In this document: positions 10,271 to 23,800 of the stretch, one piece after another
Numbering within the stretch: the first letter of the stretch is position 1
Layout of the letters: each line of letters opens with the position of its first letter
Assembly: GCA_003116875.1 (NCBI GenBank)
Contig: BCKT01000001.1
Span: 77,763 to 141,762, forward strand
Source of the DNA: Takashimella koratensis
Lineage: Eukaryota; Basidiomycota; Tremellomycetes; Trichosporonales; Tetragoniomycetaceae
Direction: 5' to 3'
Length of the DNA: 64,000 bases
Notes under the pieces: generated by a model
The model's database searches: none
What the model saw: only the letters and a program-made list of their open reading frames with translations
What the model was told of the DNA's origin: nothing
Position numbers and translations under genes: made by a program

Positions 10271-13200
10271 CTAATCCTCGTCCATCCTATCGTCTTCGCC
10301 CTCTGCCTCCCCCTCACCCTCACCATCCTCATCCTCATCTTCATCCTCGTCGCTCTCCTCATCACTCTCTCCCTCTGCGACTACCATCTCCTCCAACTCA
10401 AAGTCCTGATCGGCACCCACATAACTATCACAGATCAAGTACAGTTTCACTCCACTATGTTTACCCGCTGGAAGTGTGAATTCCAATTTTGTCTCGAGGC
10501 GAGCTTTGATTGTGACTTTCTTGATCGCGTAGAGGGTCTTGGAACCCGGTCGGTTGTCACCGACGACAAGCCACCAGCTGACCATCTTGCGGTGAGGGAA
10601 GTGAGGGCTGTCGGCAACTTGGTCGTCGTCCGGGTTCTCCTCGTCGACTTCGCGATCGAGCGTGACGCTGAGTGAGACTGGGGAGGAAGAATCGAGAGAG
10701 TCCTTGTCCTCAATCTCGTATGTAACTTCGACGTTGGGGTACTTGTTGACAAACTTGGCAACACGAGCACTGGTCAAAGGAGTCAGCACATGACTTGAAT
10801 CTGATACACCAGCTAGCGCCGGCTTGGCGGTACTCACAGCTGCCTATCGGTCATCCTCAACAAGTCATTCCGCTGGTCATCCTCGAGCTCCATGATATCG
10901 TACACCGAGTCCAACTTGGCCCTCTTGAATCTCTCCAACACATCTCCTTCAAAGTACGGCACCTGTTTCAATGGCGAATCCCTATCCCAGACTGCCTGGA
11001 CACACATCTGGGACAAGTCCATGGCACCGAGGCAGCCGAGGTAGCTCTTAGAGGACATGACGTCGACGCAAGCGGAGAGGAGACCCGTGATCTTGCCGAG
11101 GATCGAGGCCTGGTCGATCGCGAGGTCGGGAGGGAGCGTCATTCGGCTGAAATGAGCCTGAAGGAGTAGGAAAGTCTTGAAGTATGGCGAAGTAAGATCG
11201 ACCTTGGCGACTTTGACAGGTACGCGGTCATAGATTCGCTCAAGCAAAGTGTCCTCGTGGTGTCGGATCGGAACAGTCTCAAACTCGTGGGCAGACGAGA
11301 CAATCTCAAGCAAACCCTTGAGCTTGGTCGTCTCTTTGATCGAAGCAGAGAACGTTTCGACGGTGATATACGAGATGTAATAAAAGCTCGCAATCATACC
11401 CAAGTTGTTCGGCAACAAGTCCATGTCGTCTGTTCCGTCAGCTCTGACCTTATCCAACAACTCACCTTGCACGATGATGCAATCTGACGCCTCGAGCTCG
11501 CTGACGGTCGTCTCGACCAACTCTGATAGGTACTCGGCCACATGTGCCGAGCTCGTTCCTTGCAGGTTGTAGAAACCCGGGTTCTGCGTCAACCGTCGGT
11601 AAAACCATGTCCAAGTACACCAGTCGACTGCCTCTTGCTTGTTCTCAATCGTACGAGCGACAATCTCAGCGTTGAAGTGGTCGTGGAGGTACGATGGCAG
11701 ACTGGATTCGACCGGCAACGCGTCGTTTAGGAACTTTTTGAAAAAGTCCTTGCGAGTCTGTTGACACATGAGAACGCAGCGGGACGAGCTGTCGATTGAA
11801 GGTCGGCACGCTCGGCCCATCATCTGGAGAACATCGGCGATCGCATAGTCGACGTATCGGTGCTCTTGTCCGTCAAATGATTGCACGCCCATGATGATGA
11901 CCATGTACGACGAGACGGGCAACGACCACGCGGTATCCTGTGACAATTAGCATGCACTCAAAACCAAAGCTCCACTCCACTTACCTTTGAAGCAACGAGA
12001 ACACGGATAGCGCCCGACTCGTACAACGCCGTGACGATTCGCTTGTCCATCTTGCTCAATGCCTCGTGGTAATACCCGATTCCGTACCTGAGCGTCTCTG
12101 CGAGTTCCGTATCGTCCAACCTCTCCAAGTGAGGCTCAATCTCCTCGACGTTCTCTACACCCAGGAACCTTCGCTCGCCCTCTTCGTCGTCGGCAAGGCA
12201 GTAAGTGAGGATATCGTTGGCGGTGAGCTTGCACTGTTTCCTACTTGCCACGAAACAGATGGTTGGGCGAGAAGCAGCGTGCTCGACCATGGCGAGGTAA
12301 GCGGGTTTCGCCATGGCCAGCATGAGAGACGGGAAGTGTGGGACGGCAAACGACTGGAGGTGGACCTCGAGAGGGAGCGGCCGAGCCGAGGGAGCAAAGT
12401 TGAATACGGATTGAGCAGACGCCCCGATCCAGTCGCCCAGATCACGAGCGTTGGCAAGAGACACCGAGCACGCGACGATTCGAGTGTTCACCCCAGTTTG
12501 CTGCGATGCGAACCGGGTACGCGAGACGATAACCTCGTAGGTCGACCCGACGTCGCCGCCGATCAGCTGGAGCTCGTCGGCGATGAGCAGGCCAATGTTC
12601 TGCACGTCCTTGCGCGTCTTCCACCTGCGCGAGAGCAAGTCCCACTGCGCCGGAGTAGCCACGACGACGTCGGCCTTGCGCAGCAGCGCGAGGTCGGCAG
12701 TCGACTCGCCAGTCAGCGCTACGACTTCCTTGTTGAGCGGCGCAAACTTGGTCGACCACTCGGCGACACGCATGTCCACCATGTCCTGGTACGGCTCGAT
12801 GCAGACCGCTCGGGGCGGGTCGCGTTTGAGCCAGAGCCTGAGAAGCGCAAATTCAGCCGCGATCGTCTTGCCTGAACCCGTGGGCGCGCCGATAAAGACA
12901 TTGTCGTCGGTCGTGAAGAGCGCCTGGAAGACCTGCGTTTGGATCTTGTTAAAGTTCTCAAAGGAGTACAGCTGTTCAAAGGCCTTGTTGTGCAGCGCCG
13001 AGACAGGGAGCGGCTGGAGGTCGAGCAACGGTGTGTGGGGCGGGAACGGCTCGGGTCGAATCAAGTGCGCAAACGAGACGGGCAGACGAGTCTCGCTCTG
13101 CAACCACCGATCCGAGATGACCGAGATATAGTAGTTGGGTGGGACCGGATCCGAGATCGGGACAGTGATCGTGACATAATGCTCGTCCTGTGCGAATCGC

Positions 13201-16200
13201 TCACGGAGGACAAACGAGTCGTGGTAAAGGATATGCTCGCCGTCGACGTCCTCGACAACGATCCAAAACGCCTGAGACGCGCCGTGCACGTCTCGGTCCC
13301 ATTGGAAGTCCGGGGTGATGGTGACGTTGATCTTGAGCAAGGACCGCGTAAGCGGGAGCACGTGAGCCTGGAGGTCGAGGCGGGGGAACTTGTGGACTAG
13401 GGATTCAATGTATTGACCCGACTTGGGGAGACCGATGAGTTCGCCAAGCTCGGCAGCGTCGAGGTCAAAGTATCGGTGCCAAGGGAATTCTTTACGCTCG
13501 GCGCGCGTGACAATATCCGCGCGAACACGAGGGAATTGACGAAGCGGCGACATGCTCTTCCACATTCTTCGCTCAACCATCTTGCACAAGTCAAGAGCGG
13601 CACGAGCAGGCCCTGCCCAGCCCTTCTTGAGGCAGATCTCAAACATGGCTCGGAGGATACGGTTCGCCGACTGTTGGATGAACACCATATCGGTGACGAT
13701 ATCGAACCCGCTAAGCTTGAGGTTGGAAATGTAGGCCTGGAGAAGGACATTGACTTTGGCAATGGGCTCGTCGACACCTTCCTTGACGGGGATAGGAACA
13801 CGCTCGATCAACTTGGCAAGCTCGAGCTTCTCTTCTTGTCGGACGGGGATAAACTTGAATTCGTTGGACAAGGCAAAAATCCGGAACATGTCGAGCAAAG
13901 CGAGGTTGGGCTTGAGGTGCTTGTTGTAGATGGTCATGGAGGAGTAAGTGACGTAGTAGTGCGATGCGATACGGCCGAGGTCGGTCGCTTGGAAGACACC
14001 AGTCGCGCGGTCGTATCGGATCAGACCCCCCTTTTCGAGCAGCACCGCCGCAGAATGGACCAAATCGGCTGAAAATGTCAGCAACTACTGGAAACTCTGA
14101 GGCCCAATTACTCACCTCGCTTCTGGATGAGCGTCGAGTCGCCCTCGAGGTAGTCGGCGCCGACGTTGTACAATGCTGGCGATCCAATCATTCGCACATA
14201 CCTGTGTCTGTCAGCAAAAATTCGATCTACATCGTAGCCAACTTACAGATAAGTGTATCCAAGCCACTGAACACCTTCGTCCCTGTTCCTCACGGTACCC
14301 AGAACGATCTCTGCGTTCAAATTATCCACCATCCTCGAGACGAACTGCGACTCGATCGGGAGCTGTTGGTTCATCAAGCTGGTGTAGTACTGGAGTTCGG
14401 AGTGGTTGGTGATGATGATACCTTCACCGTAGGTATCGAATTGGGGGCGACCTGCTCTGCCAAGCATTTGAAGAACGTCCTGCGGGGAGAGCTCGGACCA
14501 CTTGCCCTTCTCTGGGTTGTACACCTGCGTGCCCTTGATAATGACCGTGTGGGCAGGGAGGTTGACACCCCATGCTAGAGTAGCGGTACACACGAGCACC
14601 TGGATATGGCCGTCGAGGAACAGATCCTCGACCGTCGTCCTGTCCTCGCGTGTCATACCGGCGTGGTGGATACCGAAACCAAAAGGGAGAATATCCTTCA
14701 GGTTGAGGTCCCGAGTCTCGTTTGCTTCGTGGATAAGAACCTCACGCGACGCTCCCTCAGGGTTGATGAACTGCGACAAGGTCTCCTTCTCCATCGCCAT
14801 ATCGCGGAGAAACTTGGCAGTCTTGGCTGTCTCTTTTCGCGAATGGACAAACACGAGAGTCTGTGATTTACCCGCTTGGTTGAGAACTTTCTCGTAGCAG
14901 ACCTCGTTGATCGTTTGGAGTCGCTTGATCGCCTTCTTCTCGGTAACGCCGATAAACTGCTGTTTAAGCCCAACCGGTCGGTAAGTCGAGTCAAAGAAGA
15001 AGAGGCCCTTCTTGACGTCGACACGAAGGAACGCAGCCACGTCCTTGTAGTTTGGCAGCGTTGCCGAGAGACCAACGACACGGACCTCGTCGTGTGTCTG
15101 GTCGGAACGTCGGATCGTTCGAGCAAGAATCGATTCGAGAACAGGTCCTCGATCATCGTGAAGCAAGTGGATCTCATCGACAATGATCAAACGAACCAAG
15201 TTGGTGTAACTCGTGTCGGTAGATTTACGAGTGATGACGTCCCATTTCTCCGGAGTGGTGACGATGATTTGGGTCTCTGAGATTTGAGCCTTGGTCAATT
15301 GACTGTCACCGGTCAATTCGGCGACGTTGATCCCGAGGTCCTTGAATCGCTTGGAGAACGCCGTGACTTGTTCCTGCACGAGCGCTTTCATTGGCGAGAC
15401 GTAAATGATCTTGAACGCGTCGCGGTCAATGTTCCCAGACTCGTCCCGGAACTGCCCGATTGTTCGAAGCATCGCAAGTGCAGCGCAGTTGGTCTGTCGG
15501 TGTCAGCTCAATCCCGACTTCCATCCAATCGCTTGACTCACCTTGCCCGCACCGGTTGGGGCACAGATGAGCATCGGCTCGTTGCTCCCAAACGCGATCG
15601 GATATACTTTACTCTGAATCACGTTCAACCTCGTGGCGTTGACGCTCGCCCATACTGGCTGCGTCCAATCTGGCATCTCTGAGACCGAAACCAGCTCTCC
15701 CTGAACGGGTTCGCGACGCTTGGGTTCGGGGACGTGAATCTCCTCGTACCCCTTGAACTGGCGCTTGAACGAGCCTTCAGGTAGCTTGACCTTTTTCCGG
15801 GACATGAGGTGGCCGCCCTCGGTAAAGATGAGCGAGTCGATATCGATCACGCGCCGGGGCTGAGCAACGGAACCGGGCGCAAGCGTCGCTTTCTTCGAGA
15901 CCGATGCCGCTGCCGCCGCTGCACTCCCTTCTCCAGACACCGCCGCGCCCGCCGCCTGTCGACCGCCTCGGAGCTCACGAAGGATCCAGGCCACACCGCG
16001 CTCGCGCATCGCAACCTCTACATCCGCTCGCTCGTCCTCGCTCGATCGCGCAAGCTTGGTACACCACACAATCACGTCCCGATTCTTCGTGAGCTGTGCG
16101 ACTAGCTCAAAATTCTCGTACCCGAACATCTCGGCGAGAGAGTTTTCAAGATCACGCAGCTCGGCGTCGGAACCGAGGAGGTCGAGCGCCTGAGTTGTCA

Positions 16201-17389
16201 AGTCGGATGACTGGACGGGGTCAGGGTAGAATGTCGCGATCAATCGCTGAAGCCAAAAACCGTCAACGTCGTGGGGTGAAACCTTGTCCGAGTCTCGTTT
16301 CTCCCTCCTCCCTGTCCGACCAAGGACAACAGCCTCGTCTCCTTCCTCTGCCGGTGCGCCTTCCTCGTCATCCTCCTCTTCCTCTTCTTCTTCCTCATCC
16401 TCATCATCGTCCTCTTCGTCGCCCTCTTTCACCTCAAACCCTTCCTCATCCTCATCCTCGTCCTCCTCGAACAACACCGCGACACCCTCTGCATCCACTG
16501 CTCTCTCCCTATCATCGTCCCCGTCACCTTCTCGCTCGTCTTCCTCTGCGTAATCCGTGATCTTCTTCCCGAGGTTGACGAGCTGGGCCCAGACGTCTTC
16601 GGGAAGGGCGCTAATCACACTCTCCACTTCTTTCCGCTTATCAAATTCCTTCATGTCGTCGTTTTTAAGTGACTCGAGGATGGCATCGGTAGCACTTCGG
16701 ACGACTTCGGCGGTTTGGTCGCCGAGCGCGTTGTGAACAAGTAAGAGGATCAACTCGTAGACCTCGCTCGTCTCGGTCGTGCGAGGGCGGTATCTCAACC
16801 CTTCCATCTCGGCGACACTTGCAAGGACATCGGATGCAGAGCCGAACCGAGCGCTCGCTTCCTGGGCTTTGCGAATGGATCGTTCAACTGCATCCGCTTG
16901 GTTGAGGGACGAGCCGGACGCCGCCGCGCGAGCTTTCTTCTTCTCCAGGTCTTTCGGCGCCTCGCGAGCGACTCGAGATCCCATGTCACGTACATTGATA
17001 CGCCCAACAAGGGTCTCGGGCTGGCCCGTGGGCTCGTCGGAGCGCAGGACCGAACGGTCTAAAGTGTGTCACCGGTCAGTGGCAAGGAATAAATTGGAAG
17101 AAAAGCGAAACACCCGCTGGCGTTGAACGTTGCTCTTGCCCCGTCTTATCACAGGAAAAGCCATCATCCACTACCACACCTGCCCTCTCCGTCCAGATCA
17201 CCTCCATCAATACATCCAACACACTTTGCAGTCACTGCTCTCGCTCGCAGATCATCCCCATGTCTTACTCCATCGTCTCTCCCTGCTCGCTCACTCGGTC
17301 GCTCGGTCATTTGACTCACCCTGATTGACGACCAGACTACTGATCGCGCCATAGTTGAACTCTGACAAGTCCCTCTTCCCGCCCGACAT
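10271..17389 (-). CDS. BRR2: Pre-mRNA-splicing helicase Brr2 (U5 snRNP, Ski2-like)
   Basis: Brr2 is the ATP-dependent RNA helicase of the U5 snRNP that unwinds U4/U6 and activates the spliceosome. Exons in transcript order: 17389-17320, 17058-15542, 15493-14247, 14201-14116, 14068-11985, 11937-10838 and 10769-10271, giving 2200 residues, the usual family length. The N-terminal plug/PWI region includes NLGKKITDY and a very acidic linker. Cassette 1 shows APTGAGKT (about residue 528), [26 protein letters not shown] and [12 protein letters not shown]. Cassette 2 shows APTGSGKT (about 1372), a degenerate motif II ADELQ and [12 protein letters not shown]. Each cassette is followed by winged-helix, ratchet and Sec63/FN3 modules. 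An acidic tail ([18 protein letters not shown]) closes the protein. The second cassette is known to be a non-catalytic regulatory module in other species; the diverged motif II fits that. Confidence 0.96.
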
Positions 17390-17746
17390 GACTGGTGATG
17401 GTCGAGGATGGGGTGAGATGGGCTGGGTATAAGGGGAGGGTGGAGAGGGTGGGGAGGAGAGAGGTAGAAAGAGGGGAGATGAGAGGACGAGGTGAAGATG
17501 AGATCGGGCGAGTGTATGTGTGTGTGTGTGTGTGTGGCGGCGAAAATTCCTATTGTGGCGGGGGAGAGTGACCCGAATTTATTACCTCCCCTCCTTTTGT
17601 GGTGGGTCTATTACATAAGCACGCGTTCACGGCTATCGGACCAGTCACTCGACCTCTGCTGCACCGATCCTCTCTCTCTTCTCTCTCTCTCTCTCTACCT
17701 CACACCCTGGCCCCTACCCTTCCCCTTTACCCACCACCACACCCAT
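17390..17746. promoter_or_regulatory. Divergent promoter between BRR2 and the UBC7 gene
   Basis: A 357-bp head-to-head spacer. It contains a GA-rich block, a (GT)n run at 17515-17536 and a long CT run at 17670-17700 just before the UBC7 ATG. No clear TATA box was seen. Confidence 0.6.
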
Positions 17747-20125
17747 ATGCCCGCTACCAAATCAGTCTCGGGCGCATCGACGCCAGCGTACCCTTCGTCT
17801 AGGCCAGGCTCGTCAAAGCCCGCCACGCCTAGCGTCTCGGCGACGGCCAATTCATCGTTGATACTGAGGAAGCAGTTGATGGGTGAGTCAAACGACCGGC
17901 TGGCCGACCGACCGAGCGAAGCGAGGGAAGCAGGCAGGGAGACGGAACGGTGGTAGAGCATGAGGGAACGAGTGAAGGACAGAGAGGGAGAGTCCGAGTG
18001 CAATAGCAAGTGAAGAGTGTAGACAGTAGGGTCGGTGGTGGAGGTGGTGGCAATTTAACTTGCTCCAGCCAAGGAGGCCGAGGTGGAGGCGAAACTATCC
18101 GGGAGGGGAGGTCGTGAATGAGAGAATGATCCAAAAGCATGGGTGATACCATTTTGCCTTAAGTACGGAGTGGTCAAGGCAGGGATGAGGTCTCGGGTAG
18201 AGGTATCACCGCCCATTAGTGATGATACAACAAGGCGTATGACCTTGCTCTCTCCCCGAGCGATGCTGGTGTCGGTGTGATTCGAGATGGAGCGAGAGAC
18301 CAGCGACCAGCTCGACATAGCAGTAGAGGACACGATATCACGATAAAGAACACTAGCTGATTCATTGCCTTCTACCAGAGTTGCAAAAGAACCCAGTGGA
18401 CGGATTCAGCGCCGGTCTCGTCGACGATGATAATATCCTCGAGTGGCAAATCGTGATCATCGGGTAGGTACTAGGTTGTCTGCTTGTATAGGGGGCGGAT
18501 CGTTCTGCCTAGGTGACTGGGGTCGGGATTGAGATTGAGCCGTCCTTGGAGCAAGTAGTCAGGTAGGGGTTGGGGACGGCAGGGATGGTGAGGCTCAGAT
18601 TGGCTCGGGTTTAGGTTGAGTTTGAGCTGGGTTGAGTTGGGTAGACGAAGGTGGTAAAGTTTGAGGTCGGACCATGTTCAATGGCAGGTACAGACGAGGT
18701 CAAGTACATGAGCTCGTCATCGGCTTCGCTACCAACATGCCTTCACCTGCTTGACCGTGATTCAACCGCCGACTCAACCAGTTCGCCACCCTCCTCACCT
18801 TGATCATCCTGCCTTTCCTCATTCCCTACTCCGATCGTGGTCCCCTTCCTCGCCATTTCTATTCTCCACTAGACCATCGCTGACGCCCGCAGACCCGCAG
18901 ATACGCTATACGAAGGCGCTATCCTCAAAGCTCGGCTCATCTTTCCCCAAGTAAGTGCCTTTCCAACCACCGACCCAATTGGCCTTTTTCATTTCCTCTT
19001 ACCGATCCCTTCGTGTTGGATGAAAACTTATATCATCGTAGGACTTTCCCCTCTTACCGCCCAAGATGATCTTTGACTCGGAAATGTGGCACCCGAACGG
19101 TACGTTTAAGCTTTTCTCTTTCCTCTCTGTCTACATCTCTTCGTCTTTATCTGCCCTGCTCTTCGTTTCTTCATTCCTTACTCCTGTTCCCTCGTTTCCT
19201 GTGGTCACCCGGCCCTCTTCCTTCGGGTCACGAGCCCCTCCTTCCAAGGACTATCAGCTGACCTCTAAACGCCTTCACTGCATTCCACTCTACCACTTCA
19301 TGGGATTGCTTGTCCTCTCGATCTGATTGATTCATCTTCCCTCCTTCACTCGCTTCCTCCCTCACTCGCTTGAACCCTCGCTTCGCTCGCTCGGTCGCTC
19401 GATCAACAGTCTACAACACCTCTGACCGCCTGGGTGAAGTCTGCGTCTCGATCCTCCATGCCCCCGGCGAGGACGAGTGGGGTTACGAAGATGCCGGCGA
19501 GCGTTGGCTCCCTGTTCATACGGTTGAGAGTGTGGTGAGTTGAGGGTCTTAGAGCGTGACGTTGGGACTCTTAAAGATCTTGGATCTTAAGTCTTAAGTC
19601 TTGAGTCTTGAGTCTTGAGTCTTGAGCCTTGAACTGTGGGAACTGTGGAAAGCAATGACTGACGCCTCTGATGCCTCTGATTTTGATCGACCTGTGTACT
19701 TCCCGTTTGTCCAATCCCCGACGTCATCTTCGTTCCTCTCCACCTCCACCTCGCACCGCTCGCACGGCACTCACGGCACTTAGCTTGTCTCCGTCATCTC
19801 CCTCTTGTCCGCCGACGTACCCGACCTCAACTCTCCTGCCAACGTCGATGCCGCCAAAGAGGTCAGGGAGAGCTTTGACAGTTAGTCCCTGGTTTGGTTG
19901 AAAACTTGACGCCTGGCTCCCTTCCTCTCGTCTCTCTTCTCTCTTCTCTCTCTCTCTTCACGTCCTCCCCACTCCTACTTTTCTTCTCACCGCACACTCT
20001 ACCCAAGCATATCTTGCACTCAAACACATTTCTCGAAGCATAAACTGATCAAACCTGTCTTTGTAGCGTATAAGAAGAAAGTCAAGCGCCTTGCCCGGCG
20101 GTCTGCCGAGGAAGCGTACGAGTGA
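17747..20125 (+). CDS. UBC7: Ubiquitin-conjugating enzyme E2, Ubc7/UBE2G type
   Basis: An E2 that carries ubiquitin for ER-associated degradation in partnership with ER ligases. Exons: 17747-17882, 18379-18463, 18893-18950, 19042-19099, 19410-19534, 19784-19880 and 20067-20125, giving 205 residues. Core motifs are in order: LRKQLM, NPVDGFSAGLVDDDNILEW, TLYEGAILKARLIFP, FPLLPPKMIFDSEMWHPN, and GEVCVSIL with the active-site Cys. After it comes the longer acidic loop HAPGEDEWGYEDAGERW, diagnostic of the Ubc7/UBE2G and Cdc34 classes. The end KVKRLARRSAEEAYE is basic. An N-terminal extension of about 35 Ser/Pro-rich residues precedes the fold. Introns 1 and 2 (496 and 429 bp) are far longer than most introns in the window. 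In yeast, Ubc7 acts in turnover of HMG-CoA reductase, whose gene is 6 kb away; the closeness may be chance. Confidence 0.94.
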
Positions 20126-20874
20126 AACCCAGCCTCATTCCCGCCCCTCCGCCCTTCCGCCCGTCCCGTGACTGATGTCCGAGATCAAGACCCCGGGATC
20201 TAGAGACTTTTTCCGGCATTGTGACGTTTTGCGTTACGGGATGGACAGTACCTCGATTTTTCTCATCCTTGACTCTTACCCTTTATCGTCTCTGTCGAGT
20301 CGAAATACCTCCGCGATACCTAAGTTTCAACCCGGGTCACTTCCCACTTCCCACTCCCAACACCAACTCCAACTGCAACTACAACTCTTTCCACCGATTC
20401 CTTGATTCCCATTCCTCCCATATCGCTTCAATCCACAACACCCACTCGATTCTTCCTACTTTTCCCATTCTTACATACCTCACCTCTACCCCAACCCATT
20501 CCACATCTGTTATCGGCTATAGCTCTCACTCCATACTTTTTCCTCAGCGACTCATGCATACATGTACTCGTATACCTTCTTCAACTCCATGTCCTGTATC
20601 CAAAGACACCCACCCTCATGATAACGGCGACGGCGACGGCGACTGCGAAAATGACAGTATCAAGAAGACGCGACAGAACCTTGTCAGCCCCATTGGGTGT
20701 CATTCTCTTGAACTGCATAGATCGATGGTATAGGGTAAACAACATGAGGTACAACGATTATCTCGTCAGGTCAGATCCTCATCACCTTGATCAACTGATA
20801 CGCTCATACGCCGATCGACCCCGCTGGATAGAGATCACTCGATTTTTTCTCGTTGCGCCTCGTGGTGGGTCGAA
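20126..20874. other. Intergenic between convergent 3' ends
   Basis: 750 bp between the UBC7 and POT1 stop codons. It holds CT-rich sequence and a short ggcgac repeat (20624-20645). No gene is supported. Confidence 0.5.
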
Positions 20875-23800
20875 TCACCAAGCGCTCGGTCCAACTTTCA
20901 TCCCGAACACTCTGAAAGCCTTTACCCCTAACCCCTTGGCCCCTCCAGCCCCTCCAGCCCCTCCAGCCCCTCCAGCTCCTCCAGCTCCTCCAGCTCCTCC
21001 GGTAGCCGCACCCCCTTGTGGTAGTGGTGGTCGAGTCACATAACTCTCTAGGGTCCACTCAATCACCGGCCTACTTCGATTCCCATTCATCGGTGCTCCC
21101 ATGAGCAGATCTTCAGTCCTCCTCGAAGCTCTCTGAAGATCTTGCCATGCTCTTTGAATCTCGTTGGGGCCTGAAGATGGGTTAAGAGGCAGTGGAGGAA
21201 GCCACTGTAAACCCGTCAAAGTCACGAGCGAAGAACGAGCCAATGTTACATCCCAGCGGGAGCGAGTCAAGGAATAACGAGCGCAGCGAGGGACGTTGGT
21301 AGCCAGCCGAGTGCCAAATGAGAAAGAAACCCAGAAAAAAAGCGATATATCAGCTCTGACCAAGTGCTGACATTTCATCTCCTCACCCCCGATGGGGACA
21401 CAGATAACGCCCAGACGACCAATTTTTACAAACACTCACATCATTCGCATTCGATACCGCGACGACCAACCTGGTCTCTCCCGCTTCAAGCTCCATAAAG
21501 AACTGGTACTTGAATTCGGCGTTGGTCCGGGCTAGGTCGTTACATGATTGACAATAGTTGCCGAGAAACCTATCATTGTCGAGAATTGAACCCAGAATCA
21601 GTATACAGTAGATGCCAAACTTGCCAACTCCCAAACAGTCATTCAACGCTGCCCTCTGAACCTTCATGCTATCAGAGAGTACTCACGGACTTTTACACTT
21701 GCCACAATTCTGAAACGCAACCGCCCCTTTCCTCTCTCCTTGTCCATGTCCAACTTTCACCCCTCGTCCAATAACGCTTCGGACCACGGCTCTTGTTCGG
21801 AACCTGTTCGGTACGGTGGAGTTGGAGACGACTTCGGAGAGAGGGGTGAGAGGGTGCAGAGTTGGGTTGGTAGTGTATGTGGAGAAGAGATGTTGGGCTA
21901 TCGGGGCGGTGAGGAGGTCAAGTGCTCCCGGAGTGACGGAGGAGTGGTTGGCAGTGGTGTCGGTAGTAACAGTCATAGTTGAAGATATAGCGGCTGTCGC
22001 GGTTGTCATCGACGCAGGCCCGGCAGAGATATGGATTGACCGACTCGCAGCTGACGTAGAAGTAGAGGTCGTGTCGGCATCCCTTGGCGGGGACGGCAGG
22101 CGCCCGGTACCCTTCCTAAGCACCGCTATCCTCCTAAGTCCGTCAGCACAATTCTCTTCCAAAGCACCTAACACTCCATCCCACCCTCCACCTCTATACA
22201 TTCTTATCACCACCCAAACCCACTTAGTGATCTCCACCGCACGTTGGTCATCCTCCTCAACTTTCTCAATCCGTTTCCTCTTCCACCCTTCTCTACTTTG
22301 CTGTTCGGTAAGATTCTCACTCCACGTGGCCTCCATCGCACCCTTGTACTCCTTTGCTCGGACGTTTGGGATCTTCACCACACAACCCGGTTTGAGCGCG
22401 TCGAGTGAGTGGCCGTCGGGCGGGGACATGATTGAGACCACGATTATAGAGGATTCGGGAAGACCGGGTTGACGAACATTGAGAAAGTTGGAAGTTGTGT
22501 AAGGCGAAACAGTCCCGTCACATACATAGAGCTCGATATGTGCAGCATTCTTCGGTTCGTGGTCGACATGAAGAAGCTAAGGCGATTTAAGGGACTGAGC
22601 ACGTACTTCTTCAGCCAGAGATCTTCACCTACCTTGACGACGAGGTTATAGAACATCCCCGATTGGATCTGGGACACTGTAGCCTCCATTTTGTTCGGCG
22701 ACGTTGACCTCCTACTTGCTCCACTCGCCCCACTTAGTTCCGCCTGCCACCCTCCCGATCCCCCTCCTACACCCCCTCCTCCACCTCCATTCCACCATCT
22801 ATCCATTGCCTTCAACCTCTCCATCTCCCCTTTCCCCACCTTCATCCCCCCTCTCTCTCCTCTCACTCCATACGCCCAGGCATTCGACCCCCCATTCGCG
22901 CCGTCTGCGAACGCCTGGCCCTTGAGCTTGTTGTTGAACACGGATACTTTAAGACCCTGGAAAACGATGGGTGTGCCGCGGGCAATATCGGTAGGGAGGT
23001 CGTCACGTTTCGCGCGAAAGAGAGTGACCACGAAATGATCACCTTCATCGCCGGACCAGTTGCTGGGATCCGCAATCACGATTGACATGTTCCAATCGCC
23101 TGTGGTCGTTGTCAGTATGACTACGAAGATAGGACGACATCTGTCCCGTGCAACGAGCATTATAGAAAGTTGACCAGCTGCCAATAGTAGCTCTTCCACT
23201 TACGAGATTTTCTCATGTTCGTGACCGAGACGACGATCCCAAACACATTATGAACCCTTCCATTGACGACACTAGCTATCGGATCGTACGTCACACCCTG
23301 CGCCGTGTAAGCCATACCAGTAAGCGTCCGTGAACACAAGCATCGACAAACATCCACAACGCAGTTGCCTCCCGATATATACTATCAATACCATCCTGGA
23401 CTCACGTTGACAGTGAAAGGCTCCTTGAGCTTATCAATCTCGGCCCTAGCCCTGTCTGCCGCTTGAGCCTCCTGCGCCTCCCTTGCCTCTGCCTCTTTTC
23501 GAGCCTTTTCTTCAGCCGCACGCCGCCGCTCGGCGCGTGTGCTTGGCCCGTCTGCTGATGTTTGTGCTGATACCTGTGCTGTCGCCGGTATTGGCTCTCG
23601 GGGGGGAATGGAAATTAGGGTTGGGGCGGGTACAGGTTCGGCGGGCATGGACGCGACTTGGGAGACAGGCGCGTTGCTGGTTTTTGGTTTCTCATCGACT
23701 CGGCGACGTTTCGACTCGACAAACGGGTCCGTCTGTGGATCTGGTGCATCTGGATTAAGGACTGTCGACTCGGCAATCATTCGAGGGGAGTTTACTGGCG

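Noticed and set aside
18222..18360. Box C-like GTGATGA and box D-like CTGA in UBC7 intron 1, a possible C/D snoRNA
   Set aside because: Boxes are too far apart (about 130 nt), no terminal stem is visible and no C'/D' pair could be found.
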